A stretch of DNA of 64,000 nucleotides from Phyto melanocephala. Its lineage: Eukaryota; Arthropoda; Insecta; Diptera; Rhinophoridae. A model generated the notes under the pieces. It searched no databases. It worked only from the letters and a program-made list of their open reading frames with translations, and had not been told where the DNA came from. Made by a program: the position numbers and the translations under genes. The stretch spans positions 73,690,578-73,754,577 of the forward strand of contig OW799233.1 in assembly GCA_941918925.1 (NCBI GenBank). Reading direction: 5' to 3'. Below, piece by piece: positions 33,924 through 43,968 of this stretch (position 1 is the stretch's first letter; the number at the start of each line of letters is the position of its first letter).

Positions 33924-35154
33924 GAATAAAAAAAACTTTTGCGTTTATTTAACTTCACTAATTGAAATAAAACTCCAACGTTAAACGTAACAATTAAAAA
34001 AAACAATTTAAACGATACAAAAAAAATAAAGTCAAAAAAAAAAAATATATAATGGTAAAAAAAAATGTAAAAATGGTAAAATAAACAAAAAATAGTAGTA
34101 AAAATGATAAAAAAAAAATGTTTATAAAATGTGGGATATAAAAAAAATCGTGTAATCAAAGCAAAACGAATGCTAGCTACAAAATACAAAAAAAAAGAAA
34201 TATTATAACTACTAAACAAATACAAGCAAATAAAAATTATGTAAAATCGATAATTAAATAAATAAATAATTAAATAAATAAGTAAATAAATAGATTACTA
34301 AATAAATAAATGTACAAATAAAACAAAAAAATAGTAAAAAAAAATGGTAAAAAAAAATAAAAAACTATAAATAAATACAATAAAAATTATATAAAAATGC
34401 ACACACCACCAAATAAATAAATAAATAATTTAAATAAATCAATACTTTTGTGATTAATAAAATCAACAAATAAACATAAAATGATGAAAATATAAATAAA
34501 ACGTGATTCAAACAAATTCTCCACACTATAAAAATTTCAATCAATACAAAAAAAAAAGTTTATTTTCTTAATCATATATTTATTCAGGGATTGCTGACGT
34601 GGCGGGATCGACAGTTATCTATTATTTTGGCTCTCTTTACTAGAGCTATTCAAAAAAAAAATGTTCCAGAAATCAATATTAGACAAAAACAAAATGGTAT
34701 CAAAACAAAACATTTCCTTATGTGCTCTGAAATTATAACACTTCATAATCCCCAGAGGCTAGTTTGTAAGAAAGATCGACACAACGGACCTCTAACTCTT
34801 AGGTTGAGCGGATATCGCTTCCTCTTACAACTGCTCCACACATAGAAATTCAAACAGAAACTACAAATTTAACATTAACTTAACTAAACGAGGTACGGCG
34901 TACTATTAGACTGGACTTAGCACCATATAAGAACTTTCCATACTCTCGCCTGAACAAATAGTATATTCCTAACGTTAATTAAAAAGTAGAAACGTATTCG
35001 CACAACGGACTTTTTAGGTCATTTACTAAAAACGGATACGACATTCGCTCGACTTAATTATCACGTGCTAGAAAGATACGTTGGGCTATTGCTCAAAACT
35101 ATTGGATTATTGCACAGTGTTTAGATATTCTACTCTGCAAATATTTTCACTAAT
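33924..35154 (-). other. 5' leader of the long-LTR element; A-rich, no gene
   Basis: Between the primer binding site and the Gag start lie 1.2 kb of plus-strand A-rich sequence with 'aaataaat' repeats (about 34250-34460). No conserved frame. Confidence 0.6.
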
Positions 35155-35170
35155 TTTAGTTTGGGCGCCA
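35155..35170 (-). promoter_or_regulatory. Primer binding site (Lys-tRNA type) of the long-LTR element
   Basis: The minus strand reads TGGCGCCCAAACTAAA five bases inside the 5' LTR. TGGCGCCC is the classical complement of the tRNA-Lys 3' end. Confidence 0.75.
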
Positions 35171-35175
35171 CATTT

Positions 35176-37759
35176 CTGTTACGCGACCGGAGCTGGTCGA
35201 ATTCCTAACTAGCTCTCGCGGCTTGCTCTCCGGGGGGTGTTCTCAACCCTAATGTTGACCACGGTCCGCCAGAAATAAAGTTTTTCAAAGGTACTCACCA
35301 AAAACAAAACGACAAGACACACGCTGGAAACACTTCTGTACGAATAGGAAGTAAGGTGTTATACTGCAGCCGCCCATATCCCTACCATGGCCGCAAAACA
35401 TCCGTTCCATATCTTTCGGACCCCTTAAACCCGTCGAACGTCACCACACCACTACTTCAACAATCCCCTTGAATAAATTCACTCACATAACTCCATGTTT
35501 AAAATATTAAAACAATAATAATTTTATTTAAATAAATCTTTACTATAAAATAAACTTAATAACACTAACATAATAATAATAATAAATCACTAAATCGACT
35601 TATACAAAATTACAAAAAAAAAACACAAAACTTAAGCTAATCTAAATAAATCCTCAAAAAAAAAAGATATTTTCTCCGCGCCCTCTTTTATTTATTTCCA
35701 CATATATATTCTTGTATTCAACTATTTTCTCACTCTAGGGCTCAAATTAATTTTCATATATATATTCCAACTTAACGGACTTTCCTCTAACGAACAGAAT
35801 TTTTTTGCGCCTAAAGGAGCTCCCTGAGACGACACTTATTACCACAACAATTTTACCCGCCAATTCTAGCGCGCGACTAATTTGCGCCCCAGGTAAGTAA
35901 AAAAAAAAACACCTTTTTCTATAAAAAAAACTTAAACTTCTTTTCTCTTTTCAATTTACACGCGTAAAACGAGGGACGGATGTACTAAAAAAAAATAACC
36001 AAAAGCTCACACACAACTAAACAATCACGCGATTCTTACAATATTTAAACACAAAAACACAACTACAATGTAAATATGACCATGATAAAATTTCTATAAC
36101 TTAAATTGGTATTTACTAACTTTAACTTTAAATTTTTAATAAATTAACTTTAATTTTATTTAAAAAAAATTTTGAATAAATTACGTTACTTTTACTTCAT
36201 ACCCATATTTTTAAAATCATTGAAATTTTTGCACTAAATAATTTAATTTCATCTCTTAATATTCTAATTTGATTTTTACTTTAATTTTCTCTAAATAAAT
36301 ATTTAAATTTTTTATAAAAACTTCGAATACTTCTTTTATTTTAATTATCTTTTTGTTGGAGTTTTCTCGCACCCGTAAGTATATTTTAACTATTTTGCCG
36401 CTGGCACAATTGGAATTTCAAATAAAAAAAACAAATCTGGCCTACCTGGCTTCATCTAGGAACTTATATATCCTGGATTTTCTCTTCCACAAAAGATGAC
36501 ACTTCCCAGGATGAGAGGCTTTGCCAGCTATTTCAGCACATATAAAAAAAAACACAATTTGAACACTTGTTCACTTTTTGCACTATCCTTTTCTACTTAC
36601 GTAGGATTTACTCTATATTGTAGTTTAAAACTACTTTAAATATAACTGGAAAGGATTCCGCTCGGATCTTGCTATTCCTTATTACCAAATATTAAGTGGT
36701 GGATGAGGATAAAAAATGTATGCCCAAAATTTCGCTATTCCTTTAAAGATGATAAGCTCACACTTTCTCACAGAACTTTTAAATTTATTACAACCTTGTA
36801 TTTTAATAACACCACTTTTTAAATTATCTAAACTTAGATTTGCACAGACAGATTTTTCACCCCAACTAATCACTAAATCTGCAGCCAAACTCTACTTTTA
36901 TACTGACAAAATCTTGCGGTACTTATATATTTGAGTATATATTTTCATATATTCTAGAAAATTCCCTTATAATTAATAAATAAATAAATAATCAACACAT
37001 TTGCGCTTTATTCCCATTTCCTTTCATTATTTTCTATATAGTTGTCCCTTTCCTTGATCTCCATATACCATTGCCACCAATCGGTTTTACTCTTTGAAAT
37101 ATTCTTCAAATGTAAATAACACCAAAAGCACGAAATTTCAAAACTTGAATGAAATGTACAACGCTGCATTTTACGCTGACGTTGACACTACTTTGCAGAC
37201 ATTTACTACTAAACACAGCCACACATACATCTTAACATATCGTCATACTAAATCAACTGAACGAAAACGAGAACAAACGGAAAACAACATGGTAAGTATT
37301 TTCCTGCTAATATTTTTGGTTTTCATTTTTATTTACAGGTTTTCACGGACAATTAGGACACAAAAAAAAATAATGGGTCAGTTCCGGACATGGGTAAGTA
37401 TTATTAAAAAAAAACATATTAAACTAATTCAGCAAAAATTTCATCCTTTATTTACAGAAAAACTTGCATAGGTACATAACCACAAAACAGAAATGTGTAT
37501 ATCCGCATAGAATACACAACAACAATACCAAATACAAAACAAAAACCACACAATTTACGACCGGGAGTTGGCTCATGCCCTGCATTAATTAAAAGCCCTC
37601 CCATTAAATACAATTTTAGGCGTTAAGGGACTCGAGGCGGTAGGAAAAATTGTTTTCGTCCTCCTCCCGACGTTTTTCTCCGCCTAGCGTCCACACCAAA
37701 TTTTCCCTCAGGGCTGGACATAGAATTTTCCCGCATTTGGGTTCCTATACCCCGCAACA
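35176..37759 (-). mobile_element. 5' LTR of the long-LTR element
   Basis: Same ends as 25497-28074, followed on the right by the TATTT duplication and EnSpm transposase coding. A 125-codon plus-strand frame (37094-37471) is antisense and broken by a stop in the other LTR, so it is not called as a gene. Confidence 0.9.
36895..36902 (-). promoter_or_regulatory. TATA box of the LTR promoter (5' LTR copy)
   Basis: Identical in context to 27208-27215 (minus strand CAGTATAAAAG). This copy would drive the genomic transcript. Confidence 0.55.
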
Positions 37760-37764
37760 TATTT

Positions 37765-38435
37765 TAAATGTTATTACCCTGTTGTTAATATCTATCCCAC
37801 TATCAGTTAATTCTTTTAACTCTGTTATGAAATCGTTAAGGAAACTAGATATGTCATGTGGTTTACTCTTTCCGACATAGATACCAATAGGGGCAACAGA
37901 AATGTTGGGAAAGTCGACAATTTTGGCCAAAATCGGCCATAATTGAGTTCTCCAGCTTTTAAACAAAGGTAGGCCATCAATATTGACATCTATCATTATT
38001 TTGTTGCAACCACTTATGATGCTTAAAACTCTTGAAAGTTGTTTTTTTTACACCGAAATGGCAATATGAGCCTGGGAAAATGTTTTTTAAAGACAATTTT
38101 TCACGTTTTTTGATAAATGCGTTTGCACTCAAAGGCACATCTATATTTTCTTCTGCTAAAATCTTTAACAATTCTTCAAAGCAATCGCGAGACGGCCTGT
38201 TTTTAAAATACCAATCACCAATTTTTTCTTTTAATGTTTTTCTTCCTATATATTGTTCACTAGAAATGTTAATATTGCTATCAATGTGAATATCAACTTC
38301 ATTTGTGCACGATACACCTACAGATGGGTTTATTTCTTCTGACTGTGCTACATTACACGATAGAGGTTTGTTGGAATATATACTTCTTTCTTTTTTAAAA
38401 AGCCTCCTCAAATGCCTTTTACTGACACCTCTCAT
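37765..38435 (-). pseudogene. EnSpm-like transposase, N-terminal part
   Basis: It starts MRGVSKRHLRRLFKKERS at 38435, includes KIGDWYFKNRPSRDCFEELL and LSANAFIKKREKLSL, then a one-base shift at a 'caacaaaataatg' stretch near 37985 moves it to the next frame: IMIDVNIDGLPLFKSWRTQL with WPILAKI and IGIYVGKSKPHDISSFL. 'xxNIDGLPLFKSS' and 'GxYxGxxKPxxxxxFLxDF' are hallmarks of EnSpm-like transposases in insects. It ends at the TATTT duplication; the next residues lie at 25491 and below. 'DGLP' may hold a catalytic Asp (inference). Confidence 0.75.
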
Positions 38436-38689
38436 ATTTGATTACAAACTAAAATAACACTTGTAATTAAAATTAAAGCAACCACAGACAACAACACTTT
38501 TTTTATTATTTTAAGTAAATTACTTTCATGACTTTCTTTCAAACCACACTTTAAAAAAAATTATTATTTTTTAAATAAACTTCGATATGACGCGCGAATG
38601 TTTACTATTCAAAAAATTACTACCAAAAAATTTTAAGCGAATAGATGACACGCGGGTTTGTTTACTAATGAAATGTCGTAGACGTTAAC
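38436..38689. other. 5' flank of the EnSpm-like transposase
   Basis: AT-rich, presumed 5' UTR/promoter of the minus-strand transposase; no defined signal. Confidence 0.4.
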
Positions 38690-38843
38690 TAAAGCCTACT
38701 GCGTCGGTTTTAAAAAAATACTGCAAAGTGTTTGCATACACTGTGGTTACTGTAAATGTTGCATTGTAGTTGGCTTTAAGTTAGGCTATACAAGCTAACT
38801 TTAAGTTGGTTTTTTTGTAGTTAGCTACTCATTTGACGGCAGT
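38690..38843. repeat. Right subterminal repeat region of the EnSpm-like element
   Basis: It carries 'gttaactaaagcc', 'ggctttaagttaggc', 'caagctaactttaagtt' and 'gtagttagctac', the same words as 5771-6160. The probable end is 'gacggcag' at about 38836-38843. Confidence 0.45.
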
Positions 38844-38959
38844 TTAAAAAACCAACACACAATAAAATTGCGTTTATGAATGCAAGAAATACAAAAACAA
38901 AACTTACATATGAAATATTGTTTCTGCCGGCGCCAAATATTCGTAATAAAATTGTGTAT

Positions 38960-39481
38960 ATATTTATTTTATTTATTTATTCCCATTTTCTGTACAACAA
39001 GACGGAGTCTTATATTTAGAGTACAGAAACGTATTAGGTGTACATATTACATGGTTCAAAGAACATTATATTAATAACATAAATAAAACTAATTACAAAC
39101 ATTAAGAACATATTAAAAAAGATTTACGAGAAATAACTAAATAAAAAGGCTTTAAAACTATTAGCATTGCTATTTAATTGTTGGTTTAGTGGAAGAATGT
39201 TCCAAAGGCGAGTGGCATGTATGTAAAACTGACATTCTGATACAAGGTATTGATGCCGTGGAATAATTATATTTCTTCTCCGATTTGATTGAAAAAAACG
39301 CAATCTATCAAATAAATATTTAGGTGTTTGAGTGTTTATTATTTTATGTAAAAAAACAAGAGTACGTATTTTTAGAAGATTGTCAAAAGAAACATCGTAA
39401 AGATTTTTCGAAACAAGTAGGTATTTAACTAAATTTCTTTTTTTATAATAAATCATAATAGATATAATCATAAAATCCTAA
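38960..39481 (-). mobile_element. Jockey-like non-LTR retrotransposon, 3' fragment
   Basis: The minus strand encodes the C-terminal tail of an ORF2 (39124-39471): LLKIRTLVFLHKIINTQTP, KYLFDRLRFFQSNRRRNIII, ISxCQFYIHATRLWNILPLN-type blocks, ending FKAFLFSYFS. The 3' UTR ends in 'gggaataaataaataaaataa', a TAAA-type tail. 5'-truncated near 39481. The tail and protein resemble Jockey/CR1-group elements common in flies. Confidence 0.75.
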
Positions 39482-39544
39482 AAGGTAATTTATGTAATTA
39501 TATTTAATCCGAATTGCTTGTTTGAAACCCGTTTATACCTCATG

Positions 39545-39715
39545 TTTTTATACTCTTCACACAGTGAAAAAGGGTATATATAGGTTTGTCATTCCGTGTG
39601 AAATTTCTACAATTTTCATTTCCGGCCACATAAAGTATATATTTTCTGAAAGCTTATGAATAGGGCAGATTATGTTCTGTCAGTCTGTCCGTGTGTGTGT
39701 TGAAATCAACTTTTT
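39545..39715 (+). repeat. Interspersed repeat copy B, left part
   Basis: It starts 'tttttatactcttcacacagtg' and matches copy C (41585 onward) up to 'caactttttaatgg', where Penelope sequence begins. Confidence 0.75.
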
Positions 39716-39726
39716 AATGGAAAGAT

Positions 39727-40339
39727 ATTTCGACAGCAAGAGGGACTTACAATGGGTTCACCAGCTTCTCCTATTGTTGCTGATATAGTTATGGAGAAAC
39801 TATTGGACAATTGTATTGGTAAATTGAGTATAGAACCTAGATTAATGACAAAATATGTAGATGATTTATTTTGTGTTATCTCTAAATTTTCTGTTGATGA
39901 AATGTTAGATTCTTTAAATAGTTTTAATACTTGCATTAAATTTACTATAGAGAGAGAGAATGATTTTAAAATCCCATATTTAGATACACTAGTAATAAGA
40001 AGAGGTGGTAATTTAATGACAGATTGGTATCAAAAACCAAATGCTTCAGGGGGACTTATTAATTATTTTTCTAAACATAATAAGAAAGTTATTATTAATA
40101 CGGCAAGGAACTTTATAGATAGAGTGCTTACGATAAGTGACAGGTATTTTCATGGAAAGAATAGAAGAATTGTTATAAATATTCTTAAGGATAATGATTT
40201 TCCAATTAGATTCATTTATAAATTAATTAATAAATTTGACAATAGGAATGATAATAATTCAGGGAATATTGTTGAGCCGAAAATCTATAAGTCATTGACG
40301 TATGTACCGGGAGTATCGGAAAGGATTAAAAAATCTTAA
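39727..40339 (+). pseudogene. Penelope-like reverse transcriptase, C-terminal half
   Basis: The frame enters at about 39727 as FRQQEGLTMGSPASPIVADI, the conserved RT motif B region of Penelope elements. MTKYVDDLFCV is catalytic motif C, and IPYLDTLVIRRG with WYQKPNASG follow, as in this family. Motif A and the fingers are missing because of 5' truncation. TAA at 40337-40339 is a frameshift: the linker continues in the next frame toward the endonuclease ORF. The Met at 39752 is internal. Confidence 0.85.
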
Positions 40340-40795
40340 GTTTTTGACACTGATAGATATGGGATGGCCTATAGAACGTTTAATACAATAGGTAATTTAT
40401 TAAGTAAGACAAAGGACAGAATACAGAAATGGGATAGATCTAATTTAGTATATAAGATACCTTGTGGTGGTAATGATAGTGAGAAATGTAGTAAAGTGTA
40501 TATAGGTACGACTAAAAATAAACTAAGAACAAGAATTTCTGGACATAAGTCAGACCAAAGGCATAGGGATAATATAAATTCACAAAAGATAGCATTATCC
40601 TCTCATTGTTCTAAATTAAATCACTTTCCAAACTTTGAAAATGTTTCAGTTTTAAACACAGAAGTTAATTATAAGCGTAGATTTATGTTAGAAATGCTAC
40701 AAATTATTAATGTACCATCAACACTTAGAATTAACTATAAGGCAGACACTGATAATGTTGCTCAGAACTACAGACATTTAATACATAAAAAATAA
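40340..40795 (+). pseudogene. GIY-YIG endonuclease domain of the Penelope-like element
   Basis: After the frameshift, LVYKIPCGG with SKVYIGTTKNKLRTRISGHK shows the GIY-YIG core in its Penelope form (Y-K-I-P-C, then V-Y-I-G-T-T, Arg and His downstream). The C-terminus NYKRRFMLEMLQIINVPSTL followed by AQNYRHL carries the conserved Glu and closes the protein. The domain itself is open from 40364 to 40795. In active elements it nicks target DNA for insertion. Confidence 0.85.
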
Positions 40796-41095
40796 CACAT
40801 TACATATATGCACACATAGTTTCTTATGTTATACATATTATTAAACTGTTTGTTAATTTTTAAGTTAGTACTTTTTTACACAATTTTTTCATATGACAAA
40901 ATGTTGAAATTTATATGTTAAATGTTTTCAAAAGTTTGTTATTTCAAATTTATTATTTTTTCACACAAAAATTTTTTACAAAAATCAAAACAAATATTTC
41001 CTGAAGATGCTACACAATGGAGTAGCGAAATATTGGAAGAAATACTAATAATAAATATTAAAGATATTATTTGAATTTTAAAAGACCTTGAGCTT

Positions 41096-41505
41096 GAATA
41101 ATTTTAGTTAATATTTATTATTTATATTTTTATTTTTTTTTTAAATCTTTTTTTAATATTTTTTTTTAATTTCTTTTTAAAGATTTTTTTCAGATTTTTT
41201 AAAATTGTTTTTATTTGATTTTTATATTTATTATATATATTTTTTTAAATTTTTTTCTCTTTTTATTTTTTTTGTTTTACTTTTTTTAATTTTTTTTTTA
41301 ATTTGTTTTTTAAATTTTTTGTTTATATTTTTTTAGCACACATACGTAAATTTATAATTTTACAATGGGATGTTTTTATATATGTATGTTTTTATATGTA
41401 TGTATGTATTTCATATGAGATGAATGGTGATACAAACTATTGTTATTGCGTGACTACACGTTGTAAAGGGTATATAAGATTCGGCATGGCCGAATATAGC
41501 ACTGT
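41096..41505 (+). repeat. Interspersed repeat copy B, right part
   Basis: A T-rich low-complexity tract (to about 41335) is followed by 'cacatacgtaaatttataatt', 'gatgaatggtgatacaaac' and the terminal hairpin ATTCGGC-atg-GCCGAAT at 41479-41495. The collinear reverse is copy D at 49328-50100. Confidence 0.7.
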
Positions 41506-41584
41506 TTTTCGATTACGTTATTTGAATAATTGATTCCTGTAAGGAATTTTATATTTAAATTGTGAAGAGAAATTTATTTTAATT

Positions 41585-42778
41585 TTTTTATACCCTTCAC
41601 ACAGTGAAAAAGGGTATATATAGGTTTGTCATTCCGTGTGAAATTTCTACAACTTTCATTCCCGACCCCATAAAGTATATATTTTCTGAAAGCTTATGAA
41701 TAGGGGAGTCGATTAAACTCTATCAGTCTGTCCGTGTGTATGTTGAAATTAACTTTTTGAAGCCCCCCGACATCGCTTGGACCCGGGTGAGGTAATAAAA
41801 TATTCGGTAGTAGATCGGTATTGAAAATCAGAAACATCGGTATATAAACAACTGAGATATGAGCAAAAGCCCACGACCACCTCGATTTTTTTCACAAAAA
41901 CAACATTACAACAACATAATACATACATACAAACGTGTATACTGGTTAGAGAAAACGTGGCATCGAATCCCAGCTGAGCCAAAAAAAAAATTTTTTTAAT
42001 TTTTTCTTTAATTATTATTTATATTTTTATTATTTTTTTGTTTTAATTTTTTTTATTTTTTTATTTTTTGTTTTTATATTTATTATATACTAGCCAACCC
42101 CGGCGCGCGCTGCTACGCCCCTTCATGAATTTTAATTGCATTCTGAAGTTTAATCGAATATCAAGTGCAAGGCTAAAAATTATAACTTTTTTTTATGAGC
42201 GTGGCACTGCCCACTTTTCTAATTACGAAACTGTATAGTCATGCCAGCTCAATATGTGTGTGAAAAGTTTCAGAAAAATCGGTCCAGTGCAAGTACCTAA
42301 AAATTATAACTATTTTTTATGGGCGTAGCCCTGCCCACTTTTCTAATCACGAAATCATAGTCATGACAGCTCAATATGTGTGCAAAGTTTCAGAAAAATC
42401 AGTCCAGTACAAATACCTCAAAATTATAACTTTTTTTATGGGCGTGGCCCTGCCCACTTTTCTAATCACGAAATTATATAGTCATTACAGCTCAATGTGT
42501 GTGCAAAGTTTCAGAAAAATCAGTCCAGTGCAAGTACCTCAAAATTATAACTATTTTTTATGGGCGTGGCCCTGCCCACTTTTCTAATCACGAAATAATA
42601 AAGTCATGACAGCTCAATATGTGTGCAAAGTTTCAGAAAAATCAGTCCAGTGCAAGTACCTCAAAATTAACACTTTTTTATGGGCGTGGCCCCACCCACT
42701 TTTCTAATAACGAAATTTTTTAGTCATGAGAGCTCGATATGTGTGCAAAGTTTCAGAAAACTACACGCTCTTACTAGT
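41585..42778 (+). repeat. Interspersed repeat copy C, interrupted by a CTAG repeat
   Basis: Head 'tttatacccttcacacagtg' and end 'gctcttactagtttt' (about 42763-42778). At 41950-41984 it holds a tRNA-like piece: 'ggttagag', then 'atcgaatccc' and 'agctgagcca' followed by poly(A). A CTAG-family repeat (42089-42757) is nested in the T-rich part. Confidence 0.7.
42089..42757 (+). repeat. CTAG-headed repeat, copy 2, with five 120-bp units
   Basis: It starts 'actagccaaccccggcgcgcg' and contains five direct units of about 120 bp, each with 'gggcgtggccctgcccac', 'cagctcaatatgtgtgc' and 'aaaatcRgtccagtgcaag'. The usual tail (CA repeat, 'ttatatatatag') is missing. Confidence 0.75.
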
Positions 42779-43199
42779 TTTAAATTTCATTTGTTTCGAA
42801 AATTTTATTTTTAAAATTTGGAAAACAAAAAGAATTATTCGTCACAATATGGAAAATTCAATTCAGCCGAATTAATATTATTTATGATAAATATCTATTC
42901 GAATGATTTGCATGCTATGGTCACGACCTATTGGTATTGAACCCACCTCCGTGGATGCATGTACGGCGGAGGTGATCGACATCACTTTGTGCTAGCACGG
43001 ATGCTAGACAAAGCTAAGGTGGTAGATAGACTGACCATGTCTGCAATTCAGTTTGGAATTCTGTATGGTGGGAAACGAAGAAGGTACTTCGCAGTATCAG
43101 GATACCGAAGGGTACAGATCGTACGATGTATAAGAAGTACCTAGGAACATTTAGAGGGTGTCTCAGAGGGCACTTCGGAGGATATTGAGGATTTTAACT
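42779..43199. other. No clear gene
   Basis: GC content rises after about 42900, suggesting decayed coding sequence that continues into the next entry, but no motif is safe here. Confidence 0.4.
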
Positions 43200-43615
43200 T
43201 AACCATGAAACTTGTTTATCGGCATGCGTGTCCTTTGATCGTAGTGGATAAAACGGACCCGACGTTATAGTGAAGCGGGTAACTGGAATCCATGAAAAGG
43301 TTTACGATAAGGGCCTTTATTCGTTACATGGGAGAGAGAAGTTCCACCTATTGGGACGATTATAAGGAGAAGAGGAAGGAGCTGAAGAGAACTAAATGAC
43401 TTCGGAAGCGGAGTACATGGAGGGAATTTCGATCCAGTGTACGGAATACGTCCTAAGTGGAAAGACTACAGAGGATGGTATAGAGATACGGTCTCCGAAA
43501 TGGTACCAATTCGCGGTGTTGATAGTATCATGACGGATACATTGCGGTCGTTGATGGAGGTATATTTTCGCAGAAGTTTCCAGTGACTCATGGTGTCCTA
43601 TTAACAGGGGCTGGC
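43200..43615 (+). pseudogene. Decayed LOA-like ORF2 linker between endonuclease and RT
   Basis: In shifted plus-strand frames it reads YWDDYKEKRKELKRT, STWREFRSSV and MTDTLRSLMEVYFRRSFQ. These match the 'RRELKRA...W..FC.S' and 'ETLxxLMxxHFP' segments that precede the RT fingers in LOA/Jockey-type ORF2. There are multiple stops. It may be from the same family as 1-1645. Confidence 0.4.
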
Positions 43616-43778
43616 GAACAAAAGCAGCAGCAAGCAAAAAAAAAAAGAAACACACTGCCTTTTCCATAAAAAATATTTTATATATGAGGCATTTTTTATT
43701 TTTTTTTGTTTTTTCGGACAATTTATTTATTTTTGTAAATATTGTGAGAATTTTTTGGAGTTAAAATTTGATATTAGT

Positions 43779-43932
43779 TGCTATGTATTCAGCTTACGAG
43801 ATGGAAAAAGACACGTGTATGCTTTCAGAGTTCATGTAAAAGAGTGCCTTTAATTAATGTCAAATCTTAAGACTAAAGCGGAGAGATGCCAGATATTAAC
43901 AATATCAACACTAATTATGCTAATATCCAACA
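43779..43932 (-). mobile_element. 3' LTR (154 bp) of the mag-like element
   Basis: Ends 'tgctatgtattcagc' and 'atatccaaca'. It contains 50 bp ('gtgcctttaattaatg...gagagatgcca') absent from the other LTR. Confidence 0.85.
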
Positions 43933-43968
43933 TGCCCCTTCTTAAATTACTTTTCTTATTAAATAATA

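Larger units (their letters stand above)
25497..37759 (-). mobile_element. Long-LTR Ty3/gypsy retrotransposon (Ulysses/Osvaldo-like), nearly intact
   Basis: Two LTRs of about 2.58 kb flank a 7.1-kb interior with gag and pol on the minus strand. TATTT is duplicated at 25492-25496 and 37760-37764, and removing the element restores the EnSpm transposase frame. LTRs over 2 kb, absence of env and the Gag/Pol organisation resemble the Ulysses/Osvaldo lineage (inference). The LTRs are almost identical by eye, so insertion looks recent. Confidence 0.9.
5771..38843 (-). mobile_element. EnSpm/CACTA-like DNA transposon inflated by nested insertions
   Basis: Minus-strand transposase pieces lie in protein order at 38435-37765, 25491-24628 and 21376-21051, and a second multi-exon gene lies at 20980-20210. 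The gaps between pieces are filled by complete TEs with target duplications. Joining across the TATTT duplication of the 25497-37759 element makes the transposase frame continuous (TFK|IRGLICD). Similar subterminal repeats ('agctaac', 'aagtta', 'actttaa') occur at 5771-6160 and, inverted, at 38690-38843. Ends are tentative: left 'caccctgtcggaaactgag', right complement 'ctgccgtcaaatgag'. Removing the nested elements leaves about 6.6 kb, a plausible size for an autonomous element. Confidence 0.6.
39716..41095 (+). mobile_element. Penelope-like retroelement, 5'-truncated
   Basis: RT C-terminal half and GIY-YIG endonuclease are on the plus strand, followed by a 3' region with 'tttcctgaagatgctacaca' and 'cgaaatattgga' that also occurs (inverted) at 63420-63505. 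It is inserted in interspersed repeat B. The right boundary is blurred by T-rich sequence after about 41095. Confidence 0.8.

Noticed and set aside
33863..34225. 120-codon minus-strand frame upstream of Gag rich in Phe/Tyr
   Set aside because: It comes from the A-rich leader; no domain and overlaps the Gag start in another frame.
36716..36934. 72-codon plus-strand frame present in both long LTRs (also 27029-27247), overlapping a 68-69 codon minus-strand frame
   Set aside because: Both frames are conserved only because the LTRs are near-identical copies; no domain, and the TATA box of the LTR promoter lies inside.
37094..37471. 125-codon plus-strand frame in the 5' LTR
   Set aside because: It is interrupted by a stop at the matching position of the 3' LTR and crosses the intron-like signals; antisense to gag-pol.
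38690..38843. A second hAT or Tc1 terminus
   Set aside because: Short words match the left subterminal array of the EnSpm-like element better than any other end in the window.
41100..41335. T-rich tract as a promoter or terminator
   Set aside because: It matches the A-rich low-complexity part of the inverted copy D, so it is internal repeat sequence.
42089..42757. Regular direct repeats as a possible CRISPR array
   Set aside because: Units are 120 bp, contiguous and diverged, with no short identical repeats and unique spacers; eukaryotic TE context.
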